From Kryptolebias marmoratus (Eukaryota; Chordata; Actinopteri; Cyprinodontiformes; Rivulidae), in assembly GCF_001649575.2 (NCBI RefSeq), contig NC_051445.1:28240080-28304079 (forward strand): DNA of 64,000 nt, written 5' to 3'. Shown here in pieces: positions 55,991-64,000 of this stretch (positions are counted from its first letter, which is position 1; the number at the start of each line of letters is the position of its first letter). Under the pieces are notes generated by a model, which had not been told where the DNA came from, ran no database searches, and saw only the letters and a list, made by a program, of their open reading frames with translations. Position numbers and translations under genes: made by a program.

Positions 55991-57624
55991 TTGGGAATAA
56001 TTCATTGACACACTAGCCAAACCAAAGGCACACAGCAACTGTTTTCAGACTGTATCTGACTGAGATCAAGGACTGGGATTCCAGACCTTTGCTGTTATCC
56101 TGGACCACAAGCTGAGGTCAGCAAACAGGTGGACCACAGGCCAAATGTGGATTGCTATTTGAGGGCCACTGGTGTAGAAGGACCTGTAAGGTCACTAGAC
56201 TCACACAGGCACCCCTCCATAAGTTGTTTGGCTCATTGTCAATTGTTGAATGCTTTGTAACAAGGCCAGGATGTGAGCTGTTTTGGTCACGTTTCAAACA
56301 GTAAATGTTGTGAAACTGCCTGGAGAGACAAGTCAAAGCTGCATTATAGGTGTTAGAAAGATATAACCTGAGGACACCTCCTCGGTTTAATGTTGGTTTT
56401 TCATGTGTAGCAAATGGGCAGTTCAATCTTGAGATTAAATTTACCATTTAGCAGATCTCAACAACTGAAGGTTGAGATTTGTTCATCACAGGGAACAAAC
56501 CAATAAGGAGGTAACTGAATTTTGTCTTCAAGGTTTTATTAAAAAAATAAATTCAAATAAAGAAAATGCAATCAACAATAAACAATTAAAATGACACAAC
56601 AAATATAGGACTAACACTAAGAGTGTAGGGAATACCTTTTGTGAGGAATGACTATTATGTACTTACTTTAATAAATGGTTTATTAAGATAAAACACAGCA
56701 GTAAGTAATACTTTAATAATCTAAGATGAAACAGTGATTATTAGTTTATCTAAACAAAAATAATCCTTTGAATAGAATGTTTGGATTTTAGGATTGAGGT
56801 TTTTGGTTTGTTATCCAAGCAAAGATTTGGAATACTTTAAACTTTTTGGTAAATAGTTCACTTTGGAATTTGGTCAGAAGATGTTATTAATTCTGCCAGG
56901 TTGTCAGCTCAGTTTTGATGAAAGATCTGATTGGAAATAGCTGTTATCGCTTTTCAACAGTTAAAATGAAATAGGCAGACCCAAAATTGCTTCTTCTTTT
57001 ATCTTTCTAATCGCAAAGTTCACTCCTCACCGGATCAAAAGCTGTGGAGGGGCCAGTTGTCACTTCGTATTTAAGGAACCTGGAGGCTTCTCAGGCCTGA
57101 ACAGAACCACAAGGAGGCAGGTTAAGGCCCAGAGCCCATTGAGGGTCAGTGGTCAGTGTTCTGTCCAAGACCACCTGAGTTGTGGTGATGTTTGCAGTGG
57201 GTTGGCGAGGAGGCAGCTGATGCAACAAGAGTCAGACGATGTGCAGACTAGAGGAATTCTTTCTTAACAATGCTTGCACAAAATGCGTAGCACAATTTTT
57301 TTTCCATATGTTTACATTTCAAATGAACAGACTGCAAACATCTGCAATTCAAGCAAGGAATTGAGAATCCCTCAAAACGTTCAAAATATCCTGGAGACAT
57401 TCTGTTTGCCAACTAGTGGTAGCTCAGTAAGATCCTACCTTAAACTCATATTATCTACCAAACAGCTCACATCATTTGCTATCATACCCTCATCACACCA
57501 ATATCTCAGACTTTGGACATTAAAACCAAATCACTGCTATTCTCTAAACCTGTCATACCCTAATTAATAGATTAAGAGAAAGTGTCCTCCTAAAAGATAA
57601 TAAATGAAGAGTTGTTGATAAGGC
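55991..57624. other. Unresolved intron
   Basis: I see no supported gene. A GC-richer patch at 57000-57245 and an open frame at 57274-57567 do not match anything I recognise. Confidence 0.4.
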
Positions 57625-58088
57625 ATAGAAAACTCTCAATTAACAGATCCATCTATCACCAATCCTCACCTATGGTCATGAGGTTTAGATCATGACCGAA
57701 AGAACAAGATCCTGGATGGAAGGGCTAAAATGAAGTGGTTGAAATGAGCTTCCTTTACAGGGTGGCCGGGCTCATCCTTAGAGATAAGGTTAAGAGCTCT
57801 GTCATTCGGGGAAAGCTTGGAGTAGAGCTGCTGCTCCTTCGCATCGAAAGAAGTCAGTTGAGGTGGTTCGGGCAACTGATTATAATTCCTCCTGGACACC
57901 TAACTTTGGAGTTTTTCGGGCATGTCCCACTGGGAAGAGACCTGTATCCTCTCTGGCCTGGGAATGCCTTGGGATTCCCCAGGAGGAGCTGGAGAATGTT
58001 GGTGGGAAAAGGGATGTCTGGGTTTCTCTCCTGGACTTGTTGCTCCCACGATCCGACCACAGACAAGCAGTAGAAGATGGATGGATGT
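57625..58088 (+). pseudogene. Rex3/RTE-like LINE copy D, 3' fragment
   Basis: A decayed 3' end: AGATCCATCTATCACCAATC (from the IYRSIYVPTL region), VEMSFLYRVAGLILRDKVKSS (57735-57800), LRWFGQLIIIPPGHL, then RRSWRMLVGKG and the tail AGAAGATGGATGGATG at about 58072-58087. It is 5'-truncated with the tail retained, the normal LINE pattern. It is older than copies A-C by the number of changes. Confidence 0.8.
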
Positions 58089-59010
58089 TACATCTTAAAA
58101 CCAAAGTGGGTTTTTTTTGTTTGTTTTTTTTCCAATTAATACGACTGATGGATTGATAAGAATTTTTAAAGAAAAAAGACTGACTCTTGGCTTAGACCAA
58201 GTTTTTAATTTTGATCTTCTTGTGTAACTGAGTTTGACATCCCTGACATAGGACATGTTTGTTATGTTTATATCAAGCGGTTTACAGGAAAAGAAAACCA
58301 AAAATGGATGATCACCAACTCTCCATTTGACCAAATGGCTGTCAAGTCCTAGCTTGGTGGAATGGGAGGAAAATTCCCACAGAAACATTTCATAATTTTT
58401 CGGAAAATCTCCACTGGTGTTTATATAGAAATTTGTGCCCATTTATTCTGTAGAGCAAACAACTACAAAACCAAAAAAATAATAAACAAAGTTTGAGGTC
58501 AACCTAATAATGTGAACTACTGAGAAGAAATGTTTTTTGGAAAGCTTTGTTATTGCTAAAGAATTTTAAAATTTTACCTTTTATTAGTATTGATAAAAAT
58601 GTCAAAGCTTATTTTTTTTACAGCAGAAATGGCATGAACTCCTGAACAGTTTTTCTAAGCACCTGATTCTGGATGTATTAGGATTACTTGGAAGAACTAA
58701 ACGTGTTTTTTAAACAGTGTCATACTACTGAACAGACAAAGGATGTTTAAAATAAAAGCAGCTAAGCTCTGAAAGCATCCAATTATAAAAGTGTTCAATA
58801 GAATTGATGACATGCCAACTAAAGGAGAGGGATGTGATGCATTTTAAACCTTTACAATCATCTTTGATTGTACTCTTTGGCAACACTGAGTCTGGTCATT
58901 TCTGGGAGCTCAGCTGAAGAGAACAATCGATACATAAGAGCATGTAAAAACAAAGAGAAAATGAGTATAATCGACTGTATCAGCAGGTCTGTGTGTGTGT
59001 GTGTGTTACT
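58089..59010. other. Intron with hAT-end scrap
   Basis: A short GAGTTTGACATCCCTGACA at about 58230 resembles the terminus of the 8383-8592 MITE family. A GT run at 58990-59006 adjoins the exon b donor. Nothing else was recognised. Confidence 0.5.
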
Positions 59011-59013
59011 CAC

Positions 59014-59083
59014 AGACTTTGTCGCAGCTCTGATGTGTCTTTAGATGTTCCAAGTGATTGAAGATTTTTCTCCAAGGTGACAA
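59014..59083 (-). CDS. tsnare1: tsnare1 exon b
   Basis: This is a 70-nt exon with acceptor ATTTCAG and donor GTGAGT. It opens with 2 nt that complete the codon left by exon a and ends with 2 nt completed by exon c. It encodes VTLEKNLQSLGTSKDTSELR then QS. The SLGT...ELR signature is the conserved segment between the first two Habc helices in syntaxin-7-type proteins (LGTPQDSPELRQQL in human STX7, from memory). A TG microsatellite starts within 10 nt of the donor. The exon sits between introns of about 2.4 kb and 21.7 kb. Confidence 0.87.
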
Positions 59084-59489
59084 CTGAAATTATTTATGCA
59101 AAATTAGGCATATACCTTGAATTCATTATCTCCCATCAAAATGTATTATTTTATGAACACAGTTAAACTTACAGCATATTTAAATCTAAAATCAAGCTGT
59201 CCTCACAAAAGTATATTCATATTCTGATTTAACACCAGATTCAGAAATTAGGTGTTCAGAATCATTATTTAACTTTACAGCTAGATCTACAGAAACATGT
59301 TCGGCCATTTTTATTGATTTTCTGCATAAAAGTTATCAATTAATAGTATCTGACCTATTGTAGATACAGAGTTTATGACTGACAGCTAGTTTGAACACTG
59401 GCAAGATCATTGTAAAAACTTCAAATAATATTTAGAAATATCAACTTCAGTCATAAAAATTTCATAGCAGTTTACCTAATTCAATTCAA

Positions 59490-59910
59490 TTCAAATTTAA
59501 TTCTAAAATACTTTATTTATCCCAAAGGGAAATTAAATGTTGACATAGCTCATTTATATCAAGGAGTTATTATAGATGGTGATGGCTGTGGGCATCTCCT
59601 GTAATGGTCTGTTTTACAGCTAATCTGAAGAAGCCTTTGACTAAAGAGACTCTGTTTTCCGATGACGAATAAGAAGATGATCAGGGTTGTCCACGATTTC
59701 CTTGATTTTATGCAAAATCCTTCTTTGCATCATCATCTCCAGAGGTTCCAGTCATTCCCAGAACAGAACCAGCTTTCTTTATCAGGTTGTTGAGCCTTTT
59801 TAGGTCCCTGGCTCTGATGCTGCTGCCCCAACAGATGGTGGTTGAGGAGATGACACTCTCAACAACAGACTTATAGAAGATCTGCAAGTCTGTTGTTGAG
59901 TGTCATATCC
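59490..59910 (-). pseudogene. Non-LTR retrotransposon 3'-end fragment
   Basis: The minus strand reads FYKSVVESVISSTTICWGS, then RDLKRLNNLIKKAGSVLG, an RT C-terminal block (canonical CWGSSI...KLNKLIKKAGSVLG), followed by a terminus ACTTTATTTATCCCAAAGGG (plus strand, 59508-59530) and an (AATTC)n tail at about 59480-59500. It is a fish LINE related to Rex1/L2-type elements; the clade is uncertain. Confidence 0.65.
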
Positions 59911-61460
59911 TCTGCCATCATCATAAATGCTGTTATACAAATCTTTAAACCACTGTCAATTTCAAATTACAATAATTTCAGTAAAAATATTATGATTTTC
60001 GCACTGTAAGTGATCCCTGGAAGTCCTGGAAGTGCTACATGGTACTACTACTGTGCAATGTTATATTGTGGAAATTGAAATTGTTTTAAGACAACAGCAA
60101 CCGAGTTTGGATGTTGGTCTGTTGGGACAAGCCATTATTAGCTCATCAGTATGGGTCAAATAAAATACTCAACATTACTAAAACCATTACACTATCATTA
60201 GTCTCACATTACAGAGTTGTTTTAGCAGAAATATTAGGACAATTCTGCTGGGCATGACACCTGGATGCACTGAATGTGCTGCACCTTACTGCTATTTCTG
60301 TTTGTGCTTTCAAAGAACCACGGAATTCCATAATTGTGTAATTTGAAATTGAAAGTGATGTTGAGGTTTATAAAATAGAATTTGCATTACCCTCTATCAA
60401 ATTTTTCAGATCAAAGGTATTTAAGATGATAGCAATCCCCTTTTAGTCTTAGCTGCATCCATAACTAGCTTTTAGCTCATCAGTCCAGGTTGGTGCCTAA
60501 ACTTTATTTCTCCAAACTGAAGTTGTTTAAAGAGCTATTTATAGCAAGTAAGGTTATATTTATTTGTAACCTTTACACAAAAACCCACTTAAACATGTCC
60601 AAACTTTTTCTTTGAGGTTAAGCTTCAGTGAGGACATTGTTTTGAGACGGAACATTGTTTAATTATTTTTAAATAATTAATAACAATTTTAATTAAATCT
60701 AACACTCAATTATAAAGGAGAATATTAATCTCAAATTCTATCATTTCTTAAAACCTAACAAAACTTTGACTAGAAACACACAAATAAACTAAACTATGAA
60801 TGTATATTTACTAAAAATCCTAATCTATGAATTTAAAACTGATCTAAAAAAATTTTTTTATTTCATGGTAAAATATTTTCCCTATTTTAAATCACATATG
60901 CAGTAAAGCCAACAGACACATCTTATGTTAGTTAAATCATTACATCCTAATAACCTTTACATTATAGTGAAAAAATTAACCTAATCAATATTAGATTCAA
61001 GCTTTAACCATAAACTCACCACTGGGTTTACTTTAAAGTCGTTGTCACTTACAATCTGATTTTTAAATTCAAATTTATCACCAAAAACTGATCTTTAATC
61101 AAAATCAACTTCTTGTTTTAAACCCCTGAATTATATCTCTATATTATAGGTCTATATTTGAACCATCTCAGTCACAAACTTTCATTCTCACAATAAAATA
61201 CAAATTTGTAACTAATACTTGTAAGTGCTTCTAATCTTAGTTCTAATTTGAGTTTTGAAATGATTAAAACAACTTGTCATTTACTTAGAAATATTCTGAA
61301 GCTAACAATTTTAAAACTATTACTCTAAATCTAATTTTATCTCTGAATCAAAATCCTAATTATACACATAAATCAAGATGTCTGCTCATTGTTCAAACTC
61401 ACACAAAAATAGATTACACTTGCATGCACTCATAGTTAAGTTAATCAGTGGTAATGTTAC
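59911..61460. other. Intron between exons a and b, low-complexity part
   Basis: From about 60650 to 61380 the plus strand is poor in G and full of CTAA/CCTAAT/AAATCTAA-type words, suggesting a decayed short-period repeat. No gene was seen. Confidence 0.5.
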
Positions 61461-61538
61461 CGTTGGCGTTGATATGGAAGATATTGGAAGCGGTTTCCTG
61501 GAACACATCTTGTAGCTCTGATGGGCTGACTTGCGTGG
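61461..61538 (-). CDS. tsnare1: tsnare1 exon a (first exon seen)
   Basis: This is a 78-nt exon. On the minus strand a T-rich tract ending AG precedes CCACGCAA, and the exon ends AACG before the donor GTAACATT. It begins with the last 2 nt of a codon and ends with 1 nt of the next. It encodes TQVSPSELQDVFQETASN followed by IFHINAN, which matches the start of the syntaxin Habc helix bundle in TSNARE1 (SPSELQ, FQET, INxN). The leading split codon means that at least one coding exon lies further upstream. I saw no convincing candidate in 61.6-64 kb. The donor is GTAACA rather than GTAAGT, a weaker but acceptable site. Confidence 0.83.
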
Positions 61539-64000
61539 CTTAAAAAAAGTAAAATAAACACATAAATAAAAAAATACATGAGCAAACACTTATGGAGCAT
61601 GACACTAATGCAGACAGAGACTTTACCACACAGTAACAGTATAAGTAAACAGCATAGGTTTTATTTAATAATAATACATAAAAACAAAGTTTAGTCTAGG
61701 ACAAACATGAGAAACTTGGGTCAGAAGGGTCACTGATTTAGGAAGGATTTAACTTCCTGTTTCACAACAAAGGATTTGCAATGCCAGTGTATTGATATTT
61801 ATATGTGTGGAAACCTAATGTCACACTCAGTCATGTGTGACACTAGGTTCATTTTCAGTGTTCCAAGTGTGAGTTATCATTATTTCCTGTTTGATGGCAA
61901 AGCTTTGGTGAGCAGGATTTATTCTTGTATTTATAAGTTTTTAAAGTTCATGTCTTCGTATCCTGGGCTCTAATAGGATGTGTTTGCAGACAGGAGGTGG
62001 CGCTGATAACTGCCCTTTATTTTGACTTACAAATACATTTAGGCTGGGACATCCCAAGTTATAATACAAATTAAACATCACTATAGTTCTAATCATCCAT
62101 TCATCGCCTGCCACAACTGTTTTCCAAAACTCTAGCCATTGTTTCATAGGAAAATGCAATGTCCCTGAAAGCAGAAGTGTTTGTGTATGTGCCGGATTTC
62201 TTTTAGATTTATAATTCAAAGTAACATGTAGCAGCAACCCAACCTAATCATCGGTCCAAATGAACATTTGTGTATTTGCCATTTGAACGAAACTATTCAC
62301 ATGCTCGAAACTGAAGTATTTGCATGCATGTACATGTTGTTGACATACAAAAATCAGAGCACCAGCTAGTGACCTGGCATGGAAACCACAGCGAGGGAAA
62401 CTTCTTTTGTGGTCTCGTGTAAACACCAATTGCGATCAGAGCATTACTGTGTAAACGTGTAATGTTTTTACAATTGACATTGGTGAAAATCTCTAATGTT
62501 TCTCGGAGATCAGCAGTTTACATGTAAACTGAGTCTAATTTTTGTTTTTTATTTTGCAATGTTCGCAAGTAAAAAATATCTAAAACTTTACCAAACTCAA
62601 ACTTTGAACCAAAAGGCATAATTTAGCCCAAAAAACATTTCTTTCTTGCCTCAAATACTGTTGGAAGGCAGTTCACAAAGACACAACAACATATGAACAT
62701 GTAACTGTCATATGTTCATATCCATAAAAGGAAAACAGGAAAAACATCCATGAAAATACAGTTGATGTATTCCCTCGGAACAGTAAGAGTCTTATATGCA
62801 GAACACTTATTTCTGATCTTGTAACACTGCTCATTTCCAGCATCGTGGTTGCATGAATTTTATTTTGACACTTGCCACCCACCCTAAACATTTTTGCAGA
62901 CCAATCACCCTTCCACCCCCGTAAAACAACTGCATTCTACTACAGTTAAACCTCCCCCTCAACAGGAAACAGTGGGCTCTCAAAAACCACGGTTAAACAC
63001 AAACAATCTGATGTAAAGTGATCCAGTCTCTGAAATTCCCCAAAATTATTCTGACTGCATCTGATGGCATCTGAGAAAAAGCAGCCCAATCCAAACAATG
63101 CCACCTCAGAATCTATAAGGACAAAGGGATGCTGATGTCTCAATCATACACCTCCAAATTTATTTGCCCAAGCTCTGATTATTCTGAGCTGTTTAGGTAA
63201 AAGGATGACCTATTCTACATAAAAAGGGTGGCAATTACATTATGGCTAATAAGTCTATTTGCACAGTGCTTGCTAACATTTTCTCAGAAACAAAAGAAAA
63301 AAAAAGTTTTTCTTTTTTTTCATTTATCTCAATTACCTAAATTTTTCCTAAAACAATCTTGTCGTTTCTAAAAAAATATGTTTTGCTAACTCTGACAGGT
63401 TGTCTCCGGTTTATGGTGATACCCCATAGTTTTTCCCTATATCTCGGTGATAAATCCTTCACACACCACTCAACATCACTTTTAACCAGGCAAACTGAAA
63501 AGGAGCAGACCCAATAAGTGAAGAATATTTTATTAGCATGCAAACAAATGGCTTCTTTGTTTTCTCTTTGAATAATAAACATGTCAAAATAAAGAACTGT
63601 AAAACACACCAAAATGGGCTTGTAAATCCAATAAAAAATTAAAGTTGCAAAACTTAGTAGAGGAGATGGAAGAAAAAAATTACATTTCTGGCACGTTTAC
63701 AGAAATACTGTGCTTTGGTATTACAACAAGGTGTATTAAATAGACATTAAATCCCCCCCAGTGGCAGGTTTAACTGCAATAATCCAGCAATGATGATATA
63801 ATGAAGTGAGAAAATGATATGGCATTAAGCCAGAGGTTGGCTGCCAGGTGGAGAATCACCTATAGAAGATAAGTGGGCGGAGCCATTTTCCATGTTCAAA
63901 AGTATGTCACTGCCTAATGGCTAGTGGGGTGGAGTTAATGGTCTGAAGCCATTACAGGAAGTTGAGATCAATATCACAACCTGTAAGAGCTTCAAGCAAA
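61539..64000. other. Upstream intron, no supported exon
   Basis: At least one earlier coding exon must exist, because exon a starts in mid-codon, but I could not find it here. A minus frame at 63337-63612 includes DVEWCVKDLSPRYREKLWG after a plausible TTTTCAG acceptor. I do not recognise it and would not call it an exon. Confidence 0.4.

Noticed and set aside
63337..63612. Minus frame with EWCVKDLSPRYREKLWG as an upstream tsnare1 exon
   Set aside because: There is a plausible acceptor, but no resemblance to SNARE or Myb-like domains, no clear donor in phase to give the 1-nt overhang exon a needs, and the frame is Phe/Lys-rich outside this patch.

Overview
The window looks like teleost fish nuclear DNA, probably from a spiny-rayed (percomorph-like) fish. 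It is AT-rich, has no prokaryotic gene organisation, and is packed with fish-type retroelements: L2-, Rex1-, Rex3/RTE- and REL-endonuclease-type LINEs, a sushi-like chromovirus, hAT and Harbinger-like DNA transposons, a tRNA-derived SINE, and long GATA and TG arrays. Everything here was read by eye from sequence and translation; no database search was run.

The one host gene I can support is on the minus strand. Six short exons (61461-61538, 59014-59083, 37261-37351, 37078-37152, 36844-36900, 6373-6528) have consensus splice sites and matching phases. They read continuously into a syntaxin-7/TSNARE1-like Qa-SNARE N-terminal region, and I call it tsnare1. The introns are about 2.4, 21.7, 0.1, 0.2 and 30.3 kb. 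The exons before 61538 and those carrying the SNARE motif and any membrane anchor were not found and presumably lie outside the window.

Layout. 0.4-5.3 kb: an L2-like LINE (minus) split by a Rex3-like LINE, followed by a solo LTR. 5.3-25 kb: tsnare1 exon f, a tandem duplication, an unexplained coding remnant, a hAT MITE, a SINE, L2 and Rex1 remnants, an LTR-like element and a Harbinger-like element. 25.4-31.2 kb: a complete, apparently intact sushi-like Ty3/gypsy chromovirus. It has two 768-bp LTRs with no difference seen, a TTATC target-site duplication, gag and pol joined by a textbook -1 frameshift signal, and an apparent self-priming signal. 32-36.3 kb: a second Harbinger-like copy and a full-length but inactivated Rex3-like LINE with a 9-bp TSD. 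36.5-38.6 kb: three tsnare1 exons between two GATA arrays of about 145-150 bp. 40-58 kb: REL-endonuclease LINE remnants, a diverged minisatellite, a Rex1-like fragment, a hAT transposase fossil split by a solo LTR, and two more Rex3-like fragments. 59-61.5 kb: two upstream tsnare1 exons and a LINE 3' end.

The window is therefore mostly the introns of one SNARE gene filled by successive transposon insertions. Many are nested (Rex3 in L2, solo LTR in Rex1, solo LTR in hAT), so their relative ages can be read. The chromovirus is the youngest and the only element that looks capable of activity.
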